From the NCBI RefSeq assembly GCF_900101435.1, contig NZ_FMZH01000019.1, positions 1 to 64,000 of the forward strand: DNA of 64,000 nt, given 5' to 3'. This DNA comes from Pedobacter soli. GTDB lineage: Bacteria > Bacteroidota > Bacteroidia > Sphingobacteriales > Sphingobacteriaceae. Made by a program: the position numbers and the translations under genes. Shown one piece after another: positions 44,570-52,235 of this stretch. Position 1 is the stretch's first letter. Each line of letters begins with the position of its first letter. A model generated the notes under the pieces. It worked only from the letters and a program-made list of their open reading frames with translations. It was not told the origin of the DNA and did not search any database.

Positions 44570-45181
44570 ATGATTAACATGAAAAACATACTAATGATTT
44601 GCCTGTTTGTAACTACCGTATTCGGTTGTGGCATTAATAAACAGGCGCAGCAAATAAAAGCGCTGGAAAACTGCACCTACAAAATTACAGGCGTTCAGCA
44701 GGTATCTATTGCGGGCACCGATGTAAAGAAATTAATGGACCAGCAAAGTTTTAGTCTTGGCAGCCTGCCGGGCGTGGCATTGGGTTTATTGCGTAAAGAT
44801 ATCCCTTTAAAAGCCAACCTTAATTTAGAAATCAGCAATCCATCCAGCAACCTGGCTGCTATAAACCAGTTCGAATATAAAATACTGGTAAACAATACCG
44901 ATTTAGCCGAAGGCTTGGTTAATCAAACGGTAAGTATTGCACAAGGCCAGACTGTAACCGTTCCGGTGCAACTGGTAAGCAATATTTATGGCCTGGTATC
45001 AAACGGCAATGTATTTAACGACATTGTAAAAGCTGCACAAAAAGGATCATCAGCTAAAGATGAAAAACTGGGTTTATTGACGATTAAAATTAAGCCAACT
45101 TTTATGTTAGGTAACACTCCATTTAAATACCCGGGTTATATTACCATCAATAAAGATATCAGCAGTAAAATATTGTTGTAG
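44570..45181 (+). CDS. LEA-type-2-like lipoprotein
   Basis: The 203-residue protein has a lipoprotein signal (ILMICLFVTTVFGC, Cys about 20). The mature domain has LKANLNLEISNPSSNLAAIN followed by the paired strands FEYKILVNNTDLAEGLVNQ and IAQGQTVTVPVQLVSNIYG, the pattern of the WHy/LEA_2 fold. Start could be 44570 or the in-frame ATG at 44579, the latter giving MKNILMIC. Such lipoproteins sit in the envelope and may protect or scaffold; no activity is expected. Confidence 0.75.
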   Translation: MINMKNILMICLFVTTVFGCGINKQAQQIKALENCTYKITGVQQVSIAGTDVKKLMDQQSFSLGSLPGVALGLLRKDIPLKANLNLEISNPSSNLAAINQFEYKILVNNTDLAEGLVNQTVSIAQGQTVTVPVQLVSNIYGLVSNGNVFNDIVKAAQKGSSAKDEKLGLLTIKIKPTFMLGNTPFKYPGYITINKDISSKILL

Positions 45182-45199
45182 CTTTTGGGCTTACAAAAA

Positions 45200-45239
45200 G
45201 AAAGCGCGGTTAATTATTTAAGTTAACCGCGCTTTTTTT
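45200..45239. terminator. Bidirectional terminator between LEA-like and S41 genes
   Basis: AAAGCGCGGTTAA and TTAACCGCGCTTT form a perfect 13-bp stem with A and T tracts on either side (TTTTTTT after it on plus), serving both convergent genes. Confidence 0.95.
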
Positions 45240-45257
45240 ATTGTTTCAATCAATCTT

Positions 45258-46856
45258 TTACAATTTTCCGTGTGGGGTCATAATCATTCCTTTAAACCCA
45301 TTCGGGTCTAAACGCATATCAACAGATTTAATCTCTTCGGTTGATAAGGTTGAAGAAAGCGGCAAAGTGCTTGTTTTTAAACTGGCAGTTTTTGGTGCCG
45401 TAAGCGGGAAAGCCCCTGTGTTGGCATAGGCCAATGCATAATATAAATAAGTTTCGGTTTCATCACCCCAATCCTTTTTATAGTCTTCGTAAGCGTCTTT
45501 ATCCACACTTAAACCAGAATAATATCCGCCAACACCGGCCTGGTTTTTGGTTTCAAATTCGGGAATATACATATCCAGCTTATCAATCCTGATCGGAAAG
45601 AAACCCACTGGTTTACCATAAGTCGTTTTACCAATCAGTTTTACATCCATTACCGGCTTTAAGCTATTAATGGTTAACTCACTTGCCGAAGCTGTAGAGC
45701 CGGTTACAATAAAATAAATCCGGCTTAATGCCAGGTTACCCGATTTTGCAAATCGCTCGATATTATCGGCAGAGCTTGCCGAGTAATTTAAATCGGCGTA
45801 TGTAGCATATTTCCCATTAACTCCCGAGGTAAAAGTCTGCAATTTACCCGCATCATCCAGCAAAGGCTGATGAGCCAAAATAGAAGCTTTACGCTGCGCG
45901 GTAGTAATATTTTGTAAATAGCTGTTGTAATACGAGGTAAACATGATGTTACCGTTTTGCGCAATTGGTGCCGCCAGGTTAATGATTTGGGTTGCAGTAG
46001 ATACATATCCGCCACCATTATAACGTAGATCGACAATAAGCTCACTTACCCCTTGTGTGGCAAAATTAGCAAAAGCGCTGTTTAAGCCAGCGGTTGCATT
46101 GTTGGTAAAACTGTTAAAAACAATATAACCTACCTTTTTAGTCCCAACAGTATACACATGCGTATATAAAATTGGGTTGACTGTATAAGTGGTACTTGTG
46201 ATCACCACGTTTTTAGTATTATTGTTTAAATCGGTAAAACCGAGGCTTACACTAGGATTGGTTCCAAAAATAGCATCGTATAAGAAGCTAACATTGGCAG
46301 TACTGTAGGTAAGACTGGTACGGCCGTTTACGCTGGTTATCCTGCAGCCACGGGTTAACCCTTGCAGCGCCGCCGGAGAATTGGGATATACATATTTCAC
46401 CCTTAAATCGTCGGTAGAGCTGTAATTTATAGAAAAACCATAATCATTTGCCGATCCATTCACATCGGCCTTTAAAGCGCCGGTTTTTCCGGTAGTAGCT
46501 GCCGTGTAATCAAAAAACGAATATTTGGGCTCTGCAGAACCGCTTACGTACTCGTAAGGTTTCCCAGTAGTCGGATCGTTCGAATATTGGGTTACAGCAT
46601 ATAGCTCGGCCTCGTTTGAGCTAAAGCTGCGCGGTTTAAACGTCTCGTAAGTGGGCAAAGAGGTATTCCAGTAATACAGCTCTTTGGCATATAAAAAGAT
46701 CGAATCCTTAGTCAGCTCTTCGCGGGTGCCTGGAGGTGTAACTTCGGTCGGCGTAACTGGCTCATCGGGGGTAATACTACTTTTTTTACAGGCAGCAGTT
46801 GCCATGAGGCCCAAAAAGCCAAATAGTAACAGCCTGTTAAATTTATTATTTCTCAT
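45258..46856 (-). CDS. S41-family C-terminal-processing-type peptidase, lipoprotein
   Basis: The 532-residue protein starts at ATG 46856 with a lipoprotein signal (LLLFGFLGLMATAACKK). An N-terminal helical domain (RDELTK-like LTKDSIFLYAKELYYWN) is followed by a PDZ-like region (VKYVYPNSPAALQGLTRG) and the S41 core. The catalytic Ser is in GSTASASELTINSL and the Lys in GKTTYGKPVGFFPI. It should be an envelope serine protease. An upstream open frame of 43 residues lacks a signal and is unlikely to be used. Confidence 0.9.
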   Translation of the reverse strand: MRNNKFNRLLLFGFLGLMATAACKKSSITPDEPVTPTEVTPPGTREELTKDSIFLYAKELYYWNTSLPTYETFKPRSFSSNEAELYAVTQYSNDPTTGKPYEYVSGSAEPKYSFFDYTAATTGKTGALKADVNGSANDYGFSINYSSTDDLRVKYVYPNSPAALQGLTRGCRITSVNGRTSLTYSTANVSFLYDAIFGTNPSVSLGFTDLNNNTKNVVITSTTYTVNPILYTHVYTVGTKKVGYIVFNSFTNNATAGLNSAFANFATQGVSELIVDLRYNGGGYVSTATQIINLAAPIAQNGNIMFTSYYNSYLQNITTAQRKASILAHQPLLDDAGKLQTFTSGVNGKYATYADLNYSASSADNIERFAKSGNLALSRIYFIVTGSTASASELTINSLKPVMDVKLIGKTTYGKPVGFFPIRIDKLDMYIPEFETKNQAGVGGYYSGLSVDKDAYEDYKKDWGDETETYLYYALAYANTGAFPLTAPKTASLKTSTLPLSSTLSTEEIKSVDMRLDPNGFKGMIMTPHGKL

Positions 46857-47286
46857 GGAAGTTGGTAACATGGTGTTGTATATACGTAAAGGGATGCAAT
46901 AAAGTTGTTTTATTGTTTTATGGTCAAGCCCGAAAACAGTCCCGAAAAACGCTTTACTGAGAACTGTTAACTGAAAACCCACCAAGCAACAACTAAATTT
47001 AATCCAAAATATTGTGCAGCTTAGTACATGTATCGTTGAATTACCTAAATATACCGATTAAATTACTTAATCCTGAGATTATAATCGTGAAAATATGTTA
47101 AATATTAATGCAAGGTTTAATCAGTCGATTTACGGTTTATGGTTCAAAAACCCAAATTTCAAAGTTCATACAAATATTCAGCTCTTCTGCCCCCATAATT
47201 TGTCGTCTTTACACCTTAAAAATCAATCAAATACTTTACAAATTTGTTTAATCAAGTAATAATGGAAAACAATTAAAATCAAAACC
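46857..47286. other. Intergenic region without recognisable features
   Basis: A 430-base AT-rich divergent gap between the S41 peptidase and SRPBCC genes. It should hold both promoters, but I see no consensus element, hairpin or short gene that I can support. Confidence 0.7.
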
Positions 47287-47727
47287 ATGGAAAAGATTGA
47301 ATTTAAAACCAGTATTAACGCCAGTGCTGAAAAGGTTTGGGATGTATTATTTGGTGTAGAAAGCTACCCGAAATGGACTTCGGTTTTTGCAGAAGGATCG
47401 AGCGTAGAAACCGATTGGAAAAAAGGAAGCAGGGCAGTGTTCGGGGATGGCAAAGGATCAGGAATGGTAGCAGTTATTGCCGAGAATATCCCCAATCAAT
47501 TTATGTCTATTAAGCATATAGGCGAGATAAAAGATGGCAAAGAAGAATTACATGATTGGGGCGAATCGCTGGAGAACTATACCTTAAAAGAAAAAGACGG
47601 GCAAACTGAGCTTATCATTGATATGAGCATTGTTGAAGAATGGAAGGATTATTTTAACGAAACCTGGCCTGCGGCCTTAAAAAAGGTAAAAGCTATGTCA
47701 GAAAGCGAATATCATGTAGAAACATAA
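47287..47727 (+). CDS. SRPBCC/START-like domain protein
   Basis: The 146-residue protein begins IEFKTSINASAEKVWDVLF and continues YPKWTSVFAEGS, the usual opening of the AHSA1/polyketide-cyclase-like group. The C-terminal helix (YFNETWPAALKKVKAMSE) closes the hydrophobic cavity typical of the fold. It may bind a small lipid-like ligand; no catalytic residue can be named. It stands alone, and its transcript probably ends at the hairpin 47744-47771, which also serves the opposing tRNA. Confidence 0.85.
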   Translation: MEKIEFKTSINASAEKVWDVLFGVESYPKWTSVFAEGSSVETDWKKGSRAVFGDGKGSGMVAVIAENIPNQFMSIKHIGEIKDGKEELHDWGESLENYTLKEKDGQTELIIDMSIVEEWKDYFNETWPAALKKVKAMSESEYHVET

Positions 47728-47743
47728 AATAGCTTTAAAACAA

Positions 47744-47771
47744 AAAAGTCTCGATTTTCATCGAGACTTTT
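47744..47771. terminator. Terminator shared by the SRPBCC gene and tRNA-Phe copy 1
   Basis: AAAAGTCTCGA-TTTTCA-TCGAGACTTTT is a perfect stem with A/T tracts on both sides, placed 6 bases from the tRNA 3' end. Confidence 0.93.
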
Positions 47772-47776
47772 AGAAG

Positions 47777-47849
47777 TGGTGCCACCTGGATTCGAACCAG
47801 GGACACAAGGATTTTCAGTCCTTTGCTCTACCGACTGAGCTATGGCACC
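47777..47849 (-). tRNA. tRNA-Phe (anticodon GAA), copy 1
   Basis: The 73-nt cloverleaf has acceptor TGGCACC... pairing with GGTGCCA and discriminator A. The D-loop region is AGCTCAGTCGGTAGAGC, the anticodon loop CTGAAAA and the T arm TGGTTCGAATCC. CCA is not encoded. A promoter lies directly upstream and a terminator downstream, so it is a single transcript. Confidence 0.98.
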
Positions 47850-47864
47850 CTCCGTTTGGGAATG

Positions 47865-47895
47865 CAAATGTAGTGTTCTTTTTCACAATTCCAAA
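47865..47895 (-). promoter_or_regulatory. Promoter of tRNA-Phe copy 1
   Basis: The minus strand has TTTG (47895-47892), 19 bases, TACATTTG (47872-47865): an exact match to the Bacteroidota consensus, 16 bases ahead of the tRNA. Confidence 0.88.
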
Positions 47896-48159
47896 AAAGG
47901 ATTTCAGTTTTTTTCTTCGAAACAGCACCATGAAGTCACATCTTTTTGATAAGCAACAAGATGCGCCGAAAAAATATTTTCATTTTATTAAGCAAACTTG
48001 CCCTTACTTCACTTTTCTGTAGATTTAAAGATTTTAATGCTGATCTAAAACATAATGAAGTTTACATGGGCTCAGATATTCGCCGGATATTAAGAACTAT
48101 GTAAGCTATTTCAGGTATATCGAACCAACACAATTCTGCTAAAAATGATTAAAAACCAA

Positions 48160-48187
48160 AAAAGCCTCTCATTTCTGAAAGGCTTTT
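48160..48187 (-). terminator. Terminator of tRNA-Phe copy 2
   Basis: AAAAGCCT and AGGCTTTT pair around a 12-base loop, 6 bases after the tRNA 3' end. Confidence 0.82.
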
Positions 48188-48192
48188 GGAAG

Positions 48193-48265
48193 TGGTGCCA
48201 CCTGGATTCGAACCAGGGACACAAGGATTTTCAGTCCTTTGCTCTACCGACTGAGCTATGGCACC
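48193..48265 (-). tRNA. tRNA-Phe (anticodon GAA), copy 2
   Basis: All 73 bases agree with copy 1 (47777-47849), with the same GAA anticodon and no encoded CCA. It carries its own promoter and terminator, so the duplication took the whole unit. The 300 bases between copies are AT-rich with no gene. Confidence 0.98.
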
Positions 48266-48280
48266 ATCCGTTTGGGATTG

Positions 48281-48310
48281 CAAATGTAGTGTTCTTTTTT
48301 CAAAAGCAAA
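48281..48310 (-). promoter_or_regulatory. Promoter of tRNA-Phe copy 2
   Basis: TTTG (48310-48307), an 18-base spacer and TACATTTG (48288-48281). The -7 element and the bases down to the tRNA are nearly those of copy 1, while DNA upstream of the promoter differs. Confidence 0.8.
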
Positions 48311-48495
48311 ACTTTTTTTCGATTATTTCACTGCTCAACTGATTATCAGCGAATTAATTTTTAGCACTTTTAAAAAATGGCCTTCATAACTGCTTAGAAT
48401 GAATACAAACAAACAATTTTATCTATTTTTTTATGCATGCATAGTATTTTATTTAGATTAATATCCTAATTTAGCGTTAACAATCTAATAATTGC

Positions 48496-49791
48496 ATGGT
48501 AGCACAGATCCTTTTTCTAGTACTTACGCTTGCAGCAATTGCGCTGTTTACAATTAACCTCCGTAAAATTATCCGTAATATCCGGTTGGGGAAAGCAGTT
48601 AACCGCAACGATCAGCCTGCAAAACGCTGGATAACGATGTTACGTGTAGCTTTTGGTCAGTCAAAAATGGTGGTACGCCCTATTCCGGCTTTCCTCCATT
48701 TCTTCGTATACATTGGTTTCGTCATTATCAACATTGAGGTGCTCGAAATCATGATCGATGGGATTTTCGGTACCCACCGTATTTTTAATGGCCTGGGTGG
48801 CCTATACAACTTTTTAATTGCCTCTTTCGAGATCCTTGCACTTACCGTATGGGTTTCATGTGCCATTTTCCTGATCCGCAGAAATGTTTTAAAATTGAAG
48901 CGTTTCAGTGGTGTGGAAATGAAAAGCTGGCCAAAATCAGATGCCAATTACATCCTCATTACCGAGATATTGTTAATGAGCGCCTTTTTACTGATGAATG
49001 CCGCTGACGCAAAATTACAAAGCCTGGGTGTAGGCCACTATGTACAGGCAGGTGCATTTCCGGTAAGCCAGTATTTAATCAATCTGTTGCCTTCTACCGA
49101 AAGTGCTTTGGTAATTATTGAGCGCAGCTGTTGGTGGTTCCACATTATTGGTATTTTAGCTTTCCTGAATTACCTACCCTATTCTAAGCATTTCCACATT
49201 ATTTTTGCCTTTCCAAATACTTATTTCTCTAATCTGGAGCCGAAAGGTGAATTTACCAATATGGCATCGGTAACTAATGAGGTTAAAGCCATGCTCGATC
49301 CTTCTTTTGTACCAGCAGAAAGTGAACCGGGAAAATTTGGGGCAAAAGATGTGACAGATTTGACCTGGGTAAACTTAATGAATGCCTATACTTGTACCGA
49401 ATGCGGAAGGTGTACTTCGGTTTGTCCGGCAAATATTACAGGCAAGCTTTTATCGCCACGTAAAATCATGATGGATACCCGCGACCGGATTACCGAAGTT
49501 GGTCAAAACATCGATAAACATGGCGCTGAGCATCAGGATGGTAAATCTTTACTGGATGATTACATCAGCAGGGAAGAAATATGGGCCTGTACCAGCTGCA
49601 ATGCCTGCACCGAAGCCTGTCCGGTTAATATAGATCCATTACAGATTATTGTAGAGTTGCGCCGCTATGCGGTGATGGAAGAATCGCAGGCACCTGCAAG
49701 CATTAATGCCATGATGGGTAATATTGAAAACAACCAGGCACCGTGGAAATATTCTCCAGCCGACCGCTTTAACTGGGCTCAGGAAAGTTAG
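48496..49791 (+). CDS. Membrane (Fe-S)-binding oxidoreductase subunit, HdrC/GlpC-like
   Basis: The 431-residue protein has about five to six membrane helices in its first 240 residues (FLVLTLAAIALFTINL, FLHFFVYIGFVIINIEVLEI) with His residues that could bind heme b. A soluble part carries two 4Fe-4S motifs, CTECGRCTSVCP and CTSCNACTEACP. It pairs with the CCG-domain gene 81 bases downstream. Together they look like a quinone-linked electron carrier of the heterodisulfide-reductase-like group. An ETF:menaquinone oxidoreductase role is possible but not shown. Confidence 0.85.
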   Translation: MVAQILFLVLTLAAIALFTINLRKIIRNIRLGKAVNRNDQPAKRWITMLRVAFGQSKMVVRPIPAFLHFFVYIGFVIINIEVLEIMIDGIFGTHRIFNGLGGLYNFLIASFEILALTVWVSCAIFLIRRNVLKLKRFSGVEMKSWPKSDANYILITEILLMSAFLLMNAADAKLQSLGVGHYVQAGAFPVSQYLINLLPSTESALVIIERSCWWFHIIGILAFLNYLPYSKHFHIIFAFPNTYFSNLEPKGEFTNMASVTNEVKAMLDPSFVPAESEPGKFGAKDVTDLTWVNLMNAYTCTECGRCTSVCPANITGKLLSPRKIMMDTRDRITEVGQNIDKHGAEHQDGKSLLDDYISREEIWACTSCNACTEACPVNIDPLQIIVELRRYAVMEESQAPASINAMMGNIENNQAPWKYSPADRFNWAQES

Positions 49792-49872
49792 CAATTGGCA
49801 GTTTCCAGTTGGCAATGAATTAAAATAATAATTACATCAGGTCTCGATACTTGATACTAGATACTAAAAGGA

Positions 49873-50661
49873 ATGGAATTTAAAGTACCTACAATGGCCG
49901 AGTTAATGGCTGCTGGTGAAGAACCGGAAATTTTATTTTGGGTTGGATGCGCAGGAAGTTACGACGAACGTGCCCAGAAAATAACCCGCGATATCTGCAA
50001 AATCTTACATCATGTAGGCATTAAATATGCTGTTTTGGGCACCGAAGAAAGCTGTACAGGCGATCCGGCTAAACGTGCAGGTAACGAATTTTTATTCCAG
50101 ATGCAGGCCATGACCAATATTGAGGTTTTGAATGCCTATAATATCAAAAAAATCGTAACAGGTTGTCCACACTGTTTCAATACCATCAAAAATGAATATC
50201 CTGGGCTGGGTGGCACCTACGAGGTAATTCACCATACACAACTTATCCAGGATTTAATTAACGAAGGTAAGCTCAAAGCCGAAGGTGGCGAAAGCTTTAA
50301 AGGTAAAAAAATCACTTACCACGATCCCTGTTACCTGGGCCGTGCCAACGGCATTTACGAAGCACCTCGTAAAGCATTCGAAGTGTTAGATGCCCAGCTG
50401 GTAGAAATGAAACGTTGCAAAAGCAATGGCTTATGTTGTGGCGCCGGTGGTGCACAAATGTTTAAAGAGCCTGAAAAAGGCAACAAAGATATTAACGTTG
50501 AGCGTATTGATGAAGCTTTACAAACCAATCCACAAGTTATTGCAGCAGGTTGCCCTTTTTGCATGACGATGCTTAGTGATGGTATTAAATTGAAAGATAA
50601 AGAACAGGAAGTTAAAGTATTGGATATTGCTGAGATCACCGCAAGAGCGAATGGTTTGTAG
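49873..50661 (+). CDS. CCG-domain (Fe-S)-binding protein, HdrB-like
   Basis: The 262-residue soluble protein has two cysteine-rich CCG domains. The first includes LFWVGCAGSYDERAQK, ESCTGDPAKRAGNE and VTGCPHCFNTIKNEYP. The second has YHDPCYLGRANGIY, SNGLCCGAGGAQMF and AAGCPFCMTMLSDG, the full CX(n)CCGX(n)CXXC pattern that binds a noncubane 4Fe-4S cluster. It should form a complex with the membrane subunit just upstream. The electron donor (ETF, lactate- or other dehydrogenase) is not encoded nearby. Confidence 0.88.
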   Translation: MEFKVPTMAELMAAGEEPEILFWVGCAGSYDERAQKITRDICKILHHVGIKYAVLGTEESCTGDPAKRAGNEFLFQMQAMTNIEVLNAYNIKKIVTGCPHCFNTIKNEYPGLGGTYEVIHHTQLIQDLINEGKLKAEGGESFKGKKITYHDPCYLGRANGIYEAPRKAFEVLDAQLVEMKRCKSNGLCCGAGGAQMFKEPEKGNKDINVERIDEALQTNPQVIAAGCPFCMTMLSDGIKLKDKEQEVKVLDIAEITARANGL

Positions 50662-50696
50662 CTATAAATTAACCCTATAAATCAATTAAGAAATTT

Positions 50697-50727
50697 AAGT
50701 CTTGGCATATTGCTGAGACTTTTTTTA
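50697..50727 (+). terminator. Terminator of the Fe-S operon
   Basis: AAGTCT...AGACTT with inner GGC/GCT pairing, followed by TTTTTTT. Confidence 0.8.
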
Positions 50728-50767
50728 TTGAAAGGAATATTCTCGCAGCAGAAGCATACAACAAGAT

Positions 50768-51050
50768 CGTCATTCCCAGCTTGATCCGATAGCTATCGGA
50801 TGGGAATCTTAAAGCTTATGCACAACGACCCCGAATGCGCAGAAATGGAAAACTACTAATCAGGTTTCTATCCGTAGAGTTGAGCTTAGCATCTCTACGG
50901 ATGGTGAATAAGATGAGTTTATAACTCAATAATTACAAACGAGTCATAGACTCTTATTCATTCTTTAATCCGCAGAGCCCTTCGGAACTCTACAGACAGA
51001 TGATTTTTCTGCGTAGTCTGTCAATCCTGAGCCTGTCGAAGGAATGTTGC
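50768..51050. repeat. Mixed intergenic repeats and hairpins
   Basis: This part of a 426-base gap holds CGTCATTCCCAGC with inner ATCCGATAGCTATCGGAT (50768-50811), TCCGTAGAG...CTCTACGGA (50871-50901), a related CCGCAGAG...CTCTACAGA near 50972, and CTGTCAATCCTGAGCCTGTC near 51018. No gene is supported. Confidence 0.7.
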
Positions 51051-51087
51051 GTACTATTTTGAAATTAACCCCTAACTAATCAGTTTC

Positions 51088-51591
51088 CTACTCCTCCACT
51101 TTTGCCACTTCCTTTGCTGGCTGGGCAGGTATTTTAACAATCTGTTCCAAATTATCCCTGATCTGGTTTAAATCTTCCGCCTCGATGTTTTTAAGGGGAA
51201 TAATAACTTGCGTGGCCATCGAATCTACATCACCTCCCCTGTCCTTATACGTCTGCACAATCACATCATCTCCTTTGGTATGCAGATACAGTTTACCGCT
51301 CACTGTATTACCATAATAATCCATATCTTTAAATTTCGACAACTTAAATGCGAAATACTCCGTTTTTCCGTTATTAAAATAACGTTTGTAACGGCAAAAG
51401 CCATTGTTAGTAACATTTAGCTCGTAGCGCTTAATCTGGTTGTTTTCCTGTGCCGAATCGTAATGGTCAGTAAATGTTTTTTGCAGGAAACCAGCGTATT
51501 GCTCTAAGGGGTCGGGATTGGAAAAAGCATAAAAAAACACACAAAGCGCCGAAATAAACGACATTTTCAAGCAAAGTGTAAACTTTTTCAT
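51088..51591 (-). CDS. Secreted protein of unknown function
   Basis: The 167-residue protein has a signal peptide (FISALCVFFYAFSNP). The mature domain is strand-rich (NGFCRYKRYFNNGKTEYFA, NTVSGKLYLHTKGDDVIVQ) and ends in a helical Lys/Glu/Ala tail. I recognise no family. It reads away from the next gene at 51642, with a 50-base divergent promoter gap. Confidence 0.7.
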   Translation of the reverse strand: MKKFTLCLKMSFISALCVFFYAFSNPDPLEQYAGFLQKTFTDHYDSAQENNQIKRYELNVTNNGFCRYKRYFNNGKTEYFAFKLSKFKDMDYYGNTVSGKLYLHTKGDDVIVQTYKDRGGDVDSMATQVIIPLKNIEAEDLNQIRDNLEQIVKIPAQPAKEVAKVEE

Positions 51592-51641
51592 ATGGCCAGC
51601 GTTTTAAACACAGCAAATTAATTAAAATCATAAATTTGTAT

Positions 51642-52121
51642 ATGAGTTTTTCTCCACAATCAAGAGTTTGGATCTACCAAAGCGATCGTAAGTTTACTTC
51701 CGTTGAAGAAAACCAGATCCTGAATAAATTAGCTGCTTTTACCAACCAATGGAAAGCACATGGTAATGAATTGCTGGCAAAGGCCGAAATCCGTTATGGC
51801 TTTTTTATTATCCTTACCGTTGATGAAAGTCAGGCTGGTGTTACCGGATGCTCTATTGATAGTTCGGTGAGACTAATCAAAGAAATCGAAAATGAGTATC
51901 ATGTCGATCTTTTTAACCGCTTTAACATCGCCTACCGGGTTGACGATGAAGTGAAAGTTCAGGGTAAAGAAGATTTCGAAACACTGGTAAACATTAAACA
52001 GGTTACTCCAGAAACGATTGTTTTCAACAACATGGTACAAACACTGGCCGAGTTGGATAGCAAATGGGAAGTTCCATTTAAAAATAGCTGGCACTCTTCT
52101 GTTTTTGCGCACCTGCTTTAA
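51642..52121 (+). CDS. Conserved Bacteroidota protein of unknown function
   Basis: The 159-residue protein starts MSFSPQSRVWIYQSDRKFT (ATG 51642). It has no Walker motif, although relatives are sometimes labelled ABC transporter ATPase. Notable are ILNKLAAFTNQWKAHGNELL, GVTGCSIDSSVRLIKEIE and a C-terminal NSWHSSVF. Family members I recall are small cytoplasmic single-domain proteins. Function unknown; no useful neighbour. Confidence 0.75.
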   Translation: MSFSPQSRVWIYQSDRKFTSVEENQILNKLAAFTNQWKAHGNELLAKAEIRYGFFIILTVDESQAGVTGCSIDSSVRLIKEIENEYHVDLFNRFNIAYRVDDEVKVQGKEDFETLVNIKQVTPETIVFNNMVQTLAELDSKWEVPFKNSWHSSVFAHLL

Positions 52122-52235
52122 AAATTTTGATTAAAATTCTTAAAACTTACAACTCTATTATTAGTTAATTTTCGTTAACCTCCAAACAATTAGCAGCCAA
52201 AAAGCATTATATTGGTTAAACCAAAAGTAATGTGT

